Below are positions 17,554 through 26,531 of a stretch of 64,000 bases of DNA, piece after piece. Origin of the DNA: Plantactinospora soyae. Lineage in GTDB: Bacteria > Actinomycetota > Actinomycetes > Mycobacteriales > Micromonosporaceae. The notes under the pieces were generated by a model. The model saw nothing but the letters and a program-made list of their open reading frames with translations. It was not told where the DNA came from and did no database searches. The position numbers were made by a program, and so were the translations under genes. The number at the start of each line of letters is the position of its first letter. Within the stretch, counting starts at the first letter, position 1. The DNA is taken from the NCBI RefSeq assembly GCF_014874095.1, contig NZ_JADBEB010000001.1, positions 6,882,001 to 6,946,000 on the forward strand, read 5' to 3'.

Positions 17554-18786
17554 GTGGATGCCATCCCTTTTGCCCTCCGCCCGCCGCTGCGGCACCGCGT
17601 GCCACCGGCGGCCCGGACGGTCCTGGCCTGGGGCGGAATCGCCGCGTTTCCCTTCTTTCTGGTTCTTACCGTATTGGTCATCTCAAATGATGGCAGGCCG
17701 TACGTCAACGTGCTGGAGAGCATTCCGCGGTACCTGCTTCCGGCCATCGTGATGGCGCTACCCGCCACCCTGCTGCGCCGCAGCCCGCTGACCACCCTCG
17801 CGCTGATGCTCGTCGGCTCGGCCGGCCTGACCACCGGGATCAGCCTGGACACCCCGGGATACCTGGGCGACCTCCGCTATCTGCAACTGTTCGCCATCGA
17901 CGTCGTCGTGGGCTTCGTCGCGGCGGGCCGACCACGCCGGATCTCGGTCGGCACGGCGGTGCTGGCGCTCTGCGCCCAGATCACCATCGGCTACACCAAC
18001 CCGGTCAGCGACGATCCGATCTTCCAGCCCGAGATACCCTCCCTGGCGATGATCGCCGCCTGGATGATCGGCAACTCCGTCCGGGCCCGCCGGCAGCACG
18101 CCGAGGCACTCCGCGCCCAGGCGACGGTCCAGGCGGTCACCGCCGAGCGGCTGCGGATCGCCCGCGAGATGCACGACATGGTCGCGCACAGCATCGGCAT
18201 CATCGCGATCCAGGCCGGCGTGGGCAGCCGGGTCATCGACACCCAGCCGGCCGAGGCCCGCAACGCGCTACGGGCGATCGAGGCGACCAGCCGGGACACC
18301 CTCGCCGGACTGCGGCGGGTCCTCGGCGGCCTGCGACCGGGACAGCAGGACACCGGATCCGAGCCGGCGTCGCTGAGCCCGACGCCGGGGCTGGCCGACG
18401 TGGACCGGCTGGCCGCCACCACCTCGGCGGCCGGCGTCCGGGTGGAGGTGTGTTGGCGGGGGGAGCGGCGCCCGCTGCCGGCCGACATCGAACTGTCGGC
18501 GTACCGGGTGATCCAGGAGGCGGTCACCAACGTGGTGCGGCACGCGGGCACCGCGCGGTGCCGGGTGAGCGTCGAGTACCGGGCCGAGGAACTGCACGTC
18601 GAGGTCACCGACGACGGGCACGGCGCACCGGCGCCCGGCACCGGCCACGGCATTACCGGGATGCGCGAGCGGGTCGGGCTGCTGCACGGCGAGTTCAGCG
18701 CCGGGCCACGACCGGGCGGCGGCTTCCGGGTGTCGGCGACGCTGCCGCTGCGCGAGCCGGTCAGCACCCCGGCAGCGCCGCGATGA
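17554..18786 (+). CDS. NarL-type sensor histidine kinase
   Basis: 410 residues from GTG 17554. The N-terminal half has about five to six membrane helices (28-185). HisKA_3 contains RIAREMHDMVAHSIGII with probable phospho-acceptor His207, and HATPase_c contains VIQEAVTNVVRHAG and DDGHG followed by GITGMRERVGLL. It diverges from the ABC exporter and is translationally coupled to its response regulator, a layout typical of antibiotic- or envelope-sensing systems that induce the adjacent pump. Confidence 0.92.
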   Translation: MDAIPFALRPPLRHRVPPAARTVLAWGGIAAFPFFLVLTVLVISNDGRPYVNVLESIPRYLLPAIVMALPATLLRRSPLTTLALMLVGSAGLTTGISLDTPGYLGDLRYLQLFAIDVVVGFVAAGRPRRISVGTAVLALCAQITIGYTNPVSDDPIFQPEIPSLAMIAAWMIGNSVRARRQHAEALRAQATVQAVTAERLRIAREMHDMVAHSIGIIAIQAGVGSRVIDTQPAEARNALRAIEATSRDTLAGLRRVLGGLRPGQQDTGSEPASLSPTPGLADVDRLAATTSAAGVRVEVCWRGERRPLPADIELSAYRVIQEAVTNVVRHAGTARCRVSVEYRAEELHVEVTDDGHGAPAPGTGHGITGMRERVGLLHGEFSAGPRPGGGFRVSATLPLREPVSTPAAPR

Positions 18787-19442
18787 GCGTCCGGGTGGTA
18801 CTCGCCGACGACCAGCCGCTGGTCCGGTCCGGTCTGCGGGTGCTGATCGCCGACGCCCCCGACCTGACGGTCGTCGGCGAGGCCGGAACGGGCGCCGACG
18901 CGGTCCGGGTCGTCCGGGACCTCCAACCCGACGTGGTGCTGATGGACATCAGGATGCCGGGGATGGACGGGATCGAGGCCACCCGGCAGATCGCCGCCGG
19001 ATCAGGTCCGACCCGGGTACTCGTGCTGACCACCTTCGACTCCGACGACCACGTCTACGGGGCGCTCCGGGCCGGCGCCAGCGGGTTCCTGGTCAAGGAC
19101 ATGGCGGTGGACGACATCCTCGCCGCGATCCGGGTGGTCGCCGCCGGTGACGCCCTGATCGCGCCGGGCGTCACCCGGCGTCTCATCGCGGACTTCGTGA
19201 AGTCCCGCGAGTCGGCCGTCCGTTCCGTGCGGCCGGTCGCGGGCATCACCGAGCGGGAGCGGGAGGTGCTGACCCTGATCGGACGTGGCCGGTCGAACAG
19301 CGAGATCGCGGGGGAGCTGTTCATCACGGTCGCCACCGCCAAATCCCACGTGGCGCGGCTGCTGACCAAGCTCGCCGCCCGGGACCGGGTACAGCTGGTG
19401 ATCATCGCGTACGAGACGGGGTTGGTGACGCCGCCGGGCTGA
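18783..19442 (+). CDS. NarL/FixJ-family response regulator
   Basis: 219 residues from ATG 18783, overlapping the kinase stop by ATGA. Receiver: D9/D10, phospho-acceptor D55 (VVLMDIRMPG), Thr in VLTTFD and Lys in FLVKDM. LuxR HTH: ITEREREVLTLIGRGRSNSE onward. It probably regulates the divergent ABC exporter operon. Confidence 0.93.
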   Translation: MSVRVVLADDQPLVRSGLRVLIADAPDLTVVGEAGTGADAVRVVRDLQPDVVLMDIRMPGMDGIEATRQIAAGSGPTRVLVLTTFDSDDHVYGALRAGASGFLVKDMAVDDILAAIRVVAAGDALIAPGVTRRLIADFVKSRESAVRSVRPVAGITEREREVLTLIGRGRSNSEIAGELFITVATAKSHVARLLTKLAARDRVQLVIIAYETGLVTPPG

Positions 19443-19465
19443 GTAGGGACCGGCGCCTGGTCGGA

Positions 19466-19828
19466 TCAGTGCGCGGCCAGTACGAGCGCCAGGCCGATCG
19501 CCGCCGGTACGGCCTGCACCAGCAGGATCCGCCGGCTGGCCGTGGCCGCCCCGTAGAGACCGGCGACGAGTACGCAGGCGAGGAAGAACACCTTGGCCTG
19601 GAACGCGGTCGTGCCGTCGGCCAGCAGCGACCAGACGAGTCCGGCGGCGAGGAACCCGTTGTACAGACCCTGGTTGGCCGCGAGGGTGGCGGTCGACCGG
19701 GCAAACTCGGGCTCGGTACCGAACGCCCGCCGACCCCGTGCCGTCGTCCAGAGGAACATCTCGAGGACCAGGATGTAGACGTGGATCGCGGCGATCAGGC
19801 CGACGGCGACGTTTCCGGCAGTACTCAC
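19466..19828 (-). CDS. DUF1304-family small membrane protein
   Basis: 120 residues with four predicted helices. The N-terminal VGLIAAIHVYILVLEMFLW and the following FGTEPEFARSTATLAANQGLYNGFLAAGL match the DUF1304 family, whose function is unknown. The start is taken at GTG 19828 (MSTAGNVAVG); GTG 19840 would add four residues. The gene converges with the response regulator gene, leaving only 23 bp between them. Confidence 0.85.
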   Translation of the reverse strand: MSTAGNVAVGLIAAIHVYILVLEMFLWTTARGRRAFGTEPEFARSTATLAANQGLYNGFLAAGLVWSLLADGTTAFQAKVFFLACVLVAGLYGAATASRRILLVQAVPAAIGLALVLAAH

Positions 19829-20077
19829 GCGACGGCACACTACCCGGGTATCCCGACCCGGCGGTGCTGAGCTGGTCGAACGTGGCAGCCGCCGAGGGCG
19901 GTACCGGTGCTGGCGGACGGCGGCGCGTACCCGGTGGTCCGCCGGCCCGGGAACCCACCGGAAAGCCTTGGGGGCGCTGTGTCAGCGGCACGAGCCGGCG
20001 GAGAATCGCGGATCGGGGCATGGCTTTTCGGCCCGTGTGATCGGCGCCGGCCGTGCCGCTTGAGGCAGGTGGGTGTC

Positions 20078-21628
20078 ATGGACAGGACCCGGGAATCCGA
20101 ACCGACGCAGCCGAGCGGAGTCAGCCGCCGTGGTTTCCTGACCGGCGTGGGTGCCGGCGCGGCCGGCGTGGCGCTGGCGGCACCGGGCGCCGCGAGCGCC
20201 GCACCGGCGGTCGCGGCGACCCCGGCCGACCGGTTCGGCCGGATGTTCCCGGAGCTTCCCTCGTTCGTACCGGCCGACGACCGGCGCCGCAGCGCGCTCA
20301 CCGATCTGGGCCGGGCCGGCGGCATACTCGACGCCCGGGACAACCTCGCCGTCGGGCCGGTACTGCTGATCACCGACCCGGCGCAGAGCGTCAACAACCC
20401 CGACAACCCGACCCACACGGCGGGCACCACGTTCTTCGGCCAGTTCCTGGACCACGACATGACCTTCGACGCGGTGTCGCCGCTGGGCGTGCCGACGGCT
20501 CCGGAGTCCACGCCGAACACCCGTACGCCGGCGCTGGACCTGGACACCGTGTACGGCGGTGGGCCGGTAACCAGTCCGCACCTGTACGAGCCCGACCGGA
20601 TCCGGCTACGGATCGAGTCCGGCGGCCTGTTCGAGGACCTGCCCCGGCAGTCGAACGGGGCGGCGATCATCGGCGATCCGCGCAACGACGAGAACCTCAT
20701 CATCTCCGGTATGCACGCGGCGTTCATCCTCTTCCACAACCGGGTGGTGGCTCGGCTCGTCGAGGAGGGGGTGCCGGCGGCCGACCAGTTCGCCCGGGCC
20801 CGGCAACTCGTCACCTGGCACTACCACTGGCTGATCGTGCACGAGTTCCTGCCGCAGATCATCGGCGCCGCGGCCGTGCAGGACATCCTGACCCAGGGGC
20901 GTCGGTGGTACCGCCCCGAGCCGGGGCCGGCGTTCATTCCGGTCGAGTTCCAGGGCGCGGCGTACCGGTTCGGGCACAGCATGGTCCGGCCCTCCTACCG
21001 GGCCAACCTGGCCGGCAACCCGGACGGTACCGCCTTCTTTGGCTTCATCTTCGACCCGGCGGGGGAGGGCCAGGCGGACCCGGTGGACCTGCGGGGCGGC
21101 CGGCGGGCGCCGCGACGCTTCATCGGGTGGCAGACGTTCTTCGACTTCGGCGACGGACAGATGCGCCCGAACAAGCGGATCGACCGTCGGATCTCGACCC
21201 CGCTGTTCCAGTTGCCGCTGGGGGCCATCTCCAGTGGCGCTCCACCGATCTCGTTGCCACAGCGGAACCTGCTCCGCCATCTGACCTGGAGCATTCCGGC
21301 GGGTCAGCGGATCGCCCAGCTGATGGGGGTGCAGATGCTGCATCTGCAGGAGCTGGCGGGTTCCGGTGTGGCGCTGGAGAACCAGAGTCCACTGTGGTAC
21401 TACGTGCTGGCCGAGGCCGAGATGCTCGCGAACGGGCTGCACCTCGGCCCGGTGGGCGGGCGGATCGTCGGCGAGGTGTTCATCGGGCTCCTCCAACTCG
21501 ATCCGAACTCGTATCTGGCTGCCCAGCCGGGCTGGACACCCACCCTTCCGGTCCGTGACGCGGGCACCTTCCGGATGACCGACCTGCTGCGGTTCGCCGG
21601 GGTGGATCCGGCGAGTCGGGGGCAGTGA
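20078..21628 (+). CDS. Tat-exported animal-type heme peroxidase
   Basis: 516 residues. A twin-arginine signal (SRRGFLTGVGAG) and alanine-rich h-region fill the first 45 residues. The peroxidase/cyclooxygenase-like domain follows: FGQFLDHDMTFD carries the distal-His region, HNRVVARL and WHYHWLIVHEFLP the conserved helix, and YRFGHSMVRPSY the proximal heme-ligand region. The open frame begins upstream at 19907, but ATG 20078 directly precedes the signal peptide. It should be exported folded with heme and oxidise substrates or halides with peroxide. No accessory gene is adjacent. Confidence 0.88.
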   Translation: MDRTRESEPTQPSGVSRRGFLTGVGAGAAGVALAAPGAASAAPAVAATPADRFGRMFPELPSFVPADDRRRSALTDLGRAGGILDARDNLAVGPVLLITDPAQSVNNPDNPTHTAGTTFFGQFLDHDMTFDAVSPLGVPTAPESTPNTRTPALDLDTVYGGGPVTSPHLYEPDRIRLRIESGGLFEDLPRQSNGAAIIGDPRNDENLIISGMHAAFILFHNRVVARLVEEGVPAADQFARARQLVTWHYHWLIVHEFLPQIIGAAAVQDILTQGRRWYRPEPGPAFIPVEFQGAAYRFGHSMVRPSYRANLAGNPDGTAFFGFIFDPAGEGQADPVDLRGGRRAPRRFIGWQTFFDFGDGQMRPNKRIDRRISTPLFQLPLGAISSGAPPISLPQRNLLRHLTWSIPAGQRIAQLMGVQMLHLQELAGSGVALENQSPLWYYVLAEAEMLANGLHLGPVGGRIVGEVFIGLLQLDPNSYLAAQPGWTPTLPVRDAGTFRMTDLLRFAGVDPASRGQ

Positions 21629-21875
21629 CCGTCGGTCGGAAGCGGCGCGTCACCCGGCCGCTTCCGACCCGTTCGCCCAGCGCCGTCCCCGGCCGTTCGC
21701 CCAGCGCCGCTCGTGGCCGGGCGGGGGGACGGATGTCGAAACCCCCTAGGCGGATGCCTTCGCGCAGATCTTGTATAACAATGATGTGCGTCGATGCAGC
21801 ACTTGCTTGACACGTCGCCCGAGCATCGGGATCAGGCCCGATGCCGGGCGGTGGCGCGAGCCGGGGGAGGCGAGC

Positions 21876-23159
21876 GTGCAGGCAATCCGAGGCCCGGAAC
21901 AGTCGGTACGACTCGCCATCCGCTCGGCTCGGCGGCTCTTCCGGGACGCGCTGGCGACCTGCCTCGCCGCCGAGCGGGAGTTCAGCGTCGTTGGTCACGT
22001 GCCGGACGAGGCCGATCTGCTGGCGCTGTGCGCATTGCGCGCGCCGGACCTCGTACTCTTCGACATCGGCGGGGCGGTGGGGCCGAAGCCGCTGACCTCG
22101 CTGGCCGCGTTGCATCGTCGGTGCCCCCGGACGCGGCTGCTGGTCGTCTACGACGAACTGTCCCGCGCGGAGCTGACCGCGATCTGGCAGGTCGGGGTGG
22201 ACGCGATCCTGCCCGGCTCGCACAGCCTCGACGCGCTGATGGTGGTCCTGCACCAGCACGCGGCGGCGGTGCGCTCGGTGTCCGGCCCGGTCCGCCCGGA
22301 CACCGGCCTCAGCGATCAGGAACAGGAGATCATCGCGCTGATCGCCGGCGGGCACACCGTCAGCCGCATCGCCGAGCTGCTCGGGCTGTCATCCGGTGCC
22401 GTGGAGAACCGTAAGCGCCAGATCTACCGGAAGCTGCTGGTGTCCAGCCAGAGTCACGCGATCGCCCGCGCCACGGCGCTGGGTCTGGTCAACCGGGCGC
22501 CGAGCCGCCGTAGCCGGGCCCGTACCCGCGGTGGTACGACGCTGGTCGTCCTGCGCGGGCCGATGACGGCGACGCTGCGCCAGGCGATGGCGGTGCTGAC
22601 GGCCAACGGCGTTGACGTCGTCGTCGAGGACGGCGTCCGGTACCAGGGCGGGATTGCCGTACAGGATGGGTCGCCCACCTGCCCGCCGGTGCTCGTCCTG
22701 GTCGATCCGGCTCCGTCGGACTGGCCGGGGGTCGACGAGAGAACCGCGCCCGTGCTGCTGGTCCGGTCCGAGCCGATGAGTCCGGCCGAGACGATCGCGG
22801 CACTGGCCAGTGGGGTGGCCGGGGTCGTCGCGGCGGAGGATCTCGTCCAGACCCTGGTGCCGGCGTTGGTGCTGACCGACCACGGTCACGTGACCGTCGA
22901 ACCCGGCGCGGCGGACGCGTTGGTGGCCGGGATCGGCGCCCGGTTCCTCGACGGGCAGCAGGGGCTTCCCGAACTGACCGCGCGGGAGTCGGAGATCCTC
23001 GACTCCATCGCCTCCGGTCACACCGTGCGGCAGACCGCCCGGCGGCTGGGCATCGCGGAGAAGACGGTGCAGAACATCCAGGCCCGGATGTTCCGGAAGC
23101 TGGGTACCCAGAACCGGGCCGGTGCGCTGGGCGCCGCCCACGCCCTCGGCCTGCTCTGA
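21876..23159 (+). CDS. Tandem-duplicated LuxR-type regulator with two HTH domains and degenerate receiver-like domains
   Basis: 427 residues from GTG 21876 (GGGGGAGG at 21863-21870). The layout is a receiver-like domain (about 10-130), LuxR HTH 1 (145-205: LSDQEQEIIALIAGGHTVSR onward), a second shorter receiver-like domain (about 221-335) and LuxR HTH 2 (367-427: LTARESEILDSIASGHTVRQ onward). The first receiver-like domain has an Asp at the usual phosphorylation place (LVLFD63) but lacks the N-terminal acidic pair; the second lacks a clear phospho-Asp. It probably binds DNA as a covalent pseudo-dimer and may not be phosphorylated. The target is unknown; no kinase is adjacent. Confidence 0.85.
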   Translation: MQAIRGPEQSVRLAIRSARRLFRDALATCLAAEREFSVVGHVPDEADLLALCALRAPDLVLFDIGGAVGPKPLTSLAALHRRCPRTRLLVVYDELSRAELTAIWQVGVDAILPGSHSLDALMVVLHQHAAAVRSVSGPVRPDTGLSDQEQEIIALIAGGHTVSRIAELLGLSSGAVENRKRQIYRKLLVSSQSHAIARATALGLVNRAPSRRSRARTRGGTTLVVLRGPMTATLRQAMAVLTANGVDVVVEDGVRYQGGIAVQDGSPTCPPVLVLVDPAPSDWPGVDERTAPVLLVRSEPMSPAETIAALASGVAGVVAAEDLVQTLVPALVLTDHGHVTVEPGAADALVAGIGARFLDGQQGLPELTARESEILDSIASGHTVRQTARRLGIAEKTVQNIQARMFRKLGTQNRAGALGAAHALGLL

Positions 23160-23169
23160 CCGCCGATCC

Positions 23170-23670
23170 TCAGGGTGCCGGCGGCTGTTCGGCGGCGAGC
23201 ATGATCCGGCGCAGCAGGTCGGACAGGGTTCTCCGCTCGTCGGCGGTCAGGGTGCCGAGCAGGCGGTACTCCTCGTGACCGAGGATGTCCATCGCGCCGA
23301 GCCAGGCGGCCCGGCCGTCCTCGGTGAGTTCGATGTCGATCCGGCGGCGGTCCGTGACGGACGGCGTCCGCCGGACGAATCCCCGGGCGACCAGGGCGTC
23401 GACCCGTGCCGTCACCGACGGGGGCGCCAGACCGAGGTCGTCGGCGAGTTGCGACGGCACCGCCCGGCCGTGCCGTCCGGCGAGTGCGTGCAGGGTGTCG
23501 AACTCGTGCCGTTGCAGATCGAAGTCGACCAGGGAGTTCTCCCGGAACCGGCGCAGGTGTTTGGTCACCAGTTTCATCCGGGTGACCGCGGCCTCGACGT
23601 CCGGGTCGAGGTGGGGCAGGACGGGCAGCCAGCGCGCGACGTGTCCGTCGGTCCAGTCTCGGTGTTCCAC
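23170..23670 (-). CDS. MarR-family transcriptional regulator
   Basis: 166 residues from GTG 23668-23670. The winged helix is visible as LVDFDLQRHEFDTLHALAGR, GRAVPSQLADDLGLAPPSVT, ARVDALVARGFVRRTPSVTDRR (wing DRR) and a C-terminal dimerisation helix. It diverges from an MFS efflux gene over a 69-bp region containing two palindromes, the standard layout of a ligand-responsive repressor of a drug pump and of itself. Confidence 0.92.
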   Translation of the reverse strand: MEHRDWTDGHVARWLPVLPHLDPDVEAAVTRMKLVTKHLRRFRENSLVDFDLQRHEFDTLHALAGRHGRAVPSQLADDLGLAPPSVTARVDALVARGFVRRTPSVTDRRRIDIELTEDGRAAWLGAMDILGHEEYRLLGTLTADERRTLSDLLRRIMLAAEQPPAP

Positions 23671-23698
23671 GCCACAACTCTACGTCGACACGGAATTA

Positions 23699-23730
23699 TT
23701 CGTTGACGAAAGGTTCGACGTCGAAATACT
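23699..23730 (+). promoter_or_regulatory. Tandem MarR-type operators over a candidate leaderless MFS promoter
   Basis: Two 12-bp palindromes, TTCGTTGACGAA (23699-23710) and TTCGACGTCGAA (23714-23725), have centres 15 bp apart. They overlap TTGACG (23703-23708) and AATACT (23725-23730), a -35/-10 pair with 16-nt spacing. The MFS GTG start at 23740 is about 9 nt after the -10, so the mRNA is predicted to be leaderless. Confidence 0.65.
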
Positions 23731-23739
23731 GTCCCTGGC

Positions 23740-24975
23740 GTGCCTCATCCGCTCCGGCTCCGCGCCTTCCAGCTGCTCTTCCTCGGCCGTACGCTGTCCG
23801 CGCTCGGCGACGCCGTCGTGCCGGCCGCACTCGCGCTCGCGGTGCTCCGGGTCACCGGTTCGACCTCCGCGCTCGCCCTGGTGCTCGGCTGCGCGATGGT
23901 GCCCAGACTGCTGCTCCTGCCGATCGGCGGCGTGATCGCCGACCGGTTCAACACCCGGATCGTCGCGATCAGCACCGATCTCGTCCGCTGCGGCACACAG
24001 GTCTTCATCGGTGTCGAGCTGCTCAGCGGCACTCCGACACTGCTGCCCATCGCCGCCGCCTCCGCCGTCGGTGGCGTCGCGTCGGCGTTCGCGATGCCCA
24101 CCACGTCACCGCTGGTCGCCGGAATCGTCGACGGTCCAGGACGGCAACGGGCCAACGCCGCGCTCGGTGCGGCCCGCAGCGCCACCGGACTCGCCGGCCC
24201 GGCCCTGGCCGGGGCGTTGATCTGGGCAGCCGGTCCGGGCTGGGCGTTCGTCCTCGACGGCGCGAGCTTCGCCGTCAGCGCCGCGCTGCTCGCCGTGCTG
24301 CGGGTACGCCACACGCCGATCGAACGGCGCTCGCTCCTGGCCGACCTGCGGGAGGGCTGGGCGGAGGTCCAGTCCCGCGACTGGTACTGGAGCAGCCTGG
24401 TGGCGCACGCGGTCTGGAACGGTGTGGCGGCGGTGCTGGTCACGCTCGGCCCGGCGGTGGCGATCAGCGAACTGGGCGGTGAGGGCGTCTGGGTCCTGGT
24501 GCTCGAAGCGGGCGCCATCGGTCTGCTGATCGGATCCCTGCTGGCCGGCCGGGCCCGACTGAAGCGGCCGATCCTCGTCGCCAACCTGGGTCTCGCCACG
24601 TACGCGCTACCGCTCACCCTCTTCGCCGTCGCCGCGCCGTCCTGGGCGGTGATCGTCTCCTACGGTGTCGCGCTGGCCGCCCTCGGCTTCCTCAACCCGG
24701 TGTGGCAGACGGTCGTCCAGGCGGAGATACCACCACACACGCTCGCCCGGGTCACCTCGTACGACTGGCTTCTCTCGCTGGCCGCGATGCCGCTCGGGTA
24801 CGTACTCGCCCCGCTCGCCGCCGACGCCTGGTCACCGTCGGTGCCGCTGGGAATCGGCGCGGTGATGGTCGCGCTGGTCTGTCTGGGCACCGCGGCCGTG
24901 CCCGGCGTACGCCGACTTCAGGTCAGCCGGCCGACGGCGCAGCCACAGCCGGAGCCGGCGAACGCGTCCGGTTAG
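23740..24975 (+). CDS. MFS efflux transporter controlled by MarR
   Basis: 411 residues, about 12 helices; the enterobactin-exporter/DHA3-like subgroup is suggested by FQLLFLGRTLSALGDAVVP at the start and the loop GGVIADRFNTRIV (motif A). GTG 23740 has no Shine-Dalgarno. The substrate is unknown; control by the divergent MarR protein suggests an amphipathic or phenolic toxicant. Confidence 0.9.
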   Translation: MPHPLRLRAFQLLFLGRTLSALGDAVVPAALALAVLRVTGSTSALALVLGCAMVPRLLLLPIGGVIADRFNTRIVAISTDLVRCGTQVFIGVELLSGTPTLLPIAAASAVGGVASAFAMPTTSPLVAGIVDGPGRQRANAALGAARSATGLAGPALAGALIWAAGPGWAFVLDGASFAVSAALLAVLRVRHTPIERRSLLADLREGWAEVQSRDWYWSSLVAHAVWNGVAAVLVTLGPAVAISELGGEGVWVLVLEAGAIGLLIGSLLAGRARLKRPILVANLGLATYALPLTLFAVAAPSWAVIVSYGVALAALGFLNPVWQTVVQAEIPPHTLARVTSYDWLLSLAAMPLGYVLAPLAADAWSPSVPLGIGAVMVALVCLGTAAVPGVRRLQVSRPTAQPQPEPANASG

Positions 24976-25044
24976 TCCGGACCGGGCTCCGCGATGCCGG
25001 CTCCGATCGCCACCACTGAGCAGTCGCTCAGCCGATCGGCCGAT

Positions 25045-25078
25045 GACCCGGTCGACCGATCGCCTGGTCGACCGGGTC
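25045..25078. terminator. 13-bp perfect hairpin downstream of the MFS gene
   Basis: GACCCGGTCGACC (25045-25057) and GGTCGACCGGGTC (25066-25078) pair perfectly around an 8-nt loop, about 70 nt after the MFS stop and 35 nt before the HAD gene. A rho-independent terminator without U-tract is likely; an operator role cannot be excluded. Confidence 0.6.
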
Positions 25079-25112
25079 CCGATCTTGGCGACCGTCGTGA
25101 CACCATGCGCCG

Positions 25113-25841
25113 GTGACGTCGACCCGACACACGCACGTTCTGTTCGACTTCTTCGGCACCCTGGTGGACTACTCGGCCAGCCGGACCGAGCAGGGGTACC
25201 AGCGCTCGCACGAGTTGCTGCGCTGGTACGGCGGGCGGCTGGACTATCCGGACTTCCTCCTGGAGTGGTCGCGGGTCTGCACGGACTTCGACCGGAGCTG
25301 CGACCTGGACGACCACGAGTTCGCCATGGAGGAGGTCACCGAGGCGTTCCTCTCGGCGGCGCTGGGCCGAGAGCCGGACGCGGCCGACGTACGGGCGTTC
25401 GTCGACACCTACGTCGCGGAGTGGAACCGGGAGGTCCACTACCTGCCCGGCATCGCCGACCTGCTGTCCGGACTCGCCGCCGACTACCGGCTCGCCGTGG
25501 TCAGCAACACCCACCATGCCCCGCTGGTCCCCGCCCACCTGGCCGCGATGGGGGTCGAGTCGCTGTTCGACGCCGTGATCACGTCGGTACGGGTCGGCTG
25601 GCGCAAGCCCGACCCCCGGATCTACGCGGCGGCACTCGGGGAACTCGGAGTGGCCGCCGAGTCCGTGGTCTTCGTGGGCGACTCCATCGAGCCGGACTAC
25701 CACGGGCCACGGCGGATCGGCATGTTGGCGTACCTGATCGACCCGACGGGTCAGGCGCCGGTGCCCGACCGGCACCGGCTGGCGTCCGTCTTCGACCTGC
25801 CGGGTCGGCTCGCCGGGCTGACCACGGTTCCGCCGGACTGA
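25113..25841 (+). CDS. HAD-superfamily hydrolase
   Basis: 242 residues from GTG 25113. The HAD motifs are all present: motif I DFFGTLVD (nucleophile Asp12; the acid/base Asp at +2 is replaced by Phe, as in some haloacid-dehalogenase-like members), motif II VVSNTHH, motif III Lys in GWRKPDPRIY and motif IV VFVGDSIEPDYHG. The cap domain (20-90) is helical. It is likely a phosphatase or dehalogenase-like enzyme; the substrate is unknown. Its 3' end carries a 20-bp tandem duplication. Confidence 0.88.
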   Translation: MTSTRHTHVLFDFFGTLVDYSASRTEQGYQRSHELLRWYGGRLDYPDFLLEWSRVCTDFDRSCDLDDHEFAMEEVTEAFLSAALGREPDAADVRAFVDTYVAEWNREVHYLPGIADLLSGLAADYRLAVVSNTHHAPLVPAHLAAMGVESLFDAVITSVRVGWRKPDPRIYAAALGELGVAAESVVFVGDSIEPDYHGPRRIGMLAYLIDPTGQAPVPDRHRLASVFDLPGRLAGLTTVPPD

Positions 25842-25857
25842 CCACGGTTCCGCCGGA
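25818..25857. repeat. Exact 20-bp tandem duplication across the HAD gene stop codon
   Basis: CTGACCACGGTTCCGCCGGA occurs twice in direct succession (25818-25837 and 25838-25857) and is followed by CTGA. The first copy codes for the last residues of the HAD protein and the second begins with its TGA stop. A recent replication slippage is the simplest explanation. Confidence 0.95.
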
Positions 25858-25981
25858 CTGATCCCTCGGCGTCGTCGCGAACGGTCCGGCCGTACCGGAC
25901 CTCGCCGGCCCGGCGTGACCGCCGGACCGGTCGGCGGGTGCTGCCCGGATATCCGCTGGACGCGGTGGCGAGACTGGGCGG

Positions 25982-26482
25982 GTGGAGACGATCACAACCC
26001 GGGCCTGGACGGTCCGCGACGAGCCCGTGGACGGCGCGACGGCCAGCGCGCTGCTACGCGACTACTACACCGACATCGTCGGCCGGTACCACGGCCGTCC
26101 GGCCGAAACTGCCGAGGTCGACGCCGTGCTGGAAGAGGAGCCGAGCGACGATCTGCGACCGCCGACCGGCCTGTTCCTGGTGGGCTGGTACGACGGCGAG
26201 CCGGCCGGCTGTGTCGGGCTCCGGCTCGGCGACCTGCCGGTGGCCGAGATAACCCGGGTGTACGTCCGGCCGTCGGCCCGGCGGCAGGGCGGCGGCGCAC
26301 GGCTGCTCGACGCGGTCGAGGCGGCCGCGGTGGCGTACGGCGCGACGACGGTACGGCTGGACACCCGGCACGATCTGGTCGAGGCCCGGGGGCTGTACGC
26401 CCGGCAGGGTTACCGCGAGGTCGCTGCCTTCTCCGTCTCGCCGTACGCCGACCACTGGTTCGAGAAGCGGCTGAGGGGTTGA
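25982..26482 (+). CDS. GNAT-family N-acetyltransferase
   Basis: 166 residues from GTG 25982. The motif A core is VAEITRVYVRPSARRQGGGARLLDAVE (Arg/Gln-x-x-Gly-x-Ala pyrophosphate loop), and the C-terminal ARGLYARQGYREVAAF completes the fold. It is a small acetyltransferase of unknown acceptor and converges with a WYL regulator. Confidence 0.88.
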   Translation: METITTRAWTVRDEPVDGATASALLRDYYTDIVGRYHGRPAETAEVDAVLEEEPSDDLRPPTGLFLVGWYDGEPAGCVGLRLGDLPVAEITRVYVRPSARRQGGGARLLDAVEAAAVAYGATTVRLDTRHDLVEARGLYARQGYREVAAFSVSPYADHWFEKRLRG

Positions 26483-26531
26483 CGGAAGGCGCCGGGGCAC
26501 GGCGGTGCGGACCGGGGGAGTCCGGCGCGGC

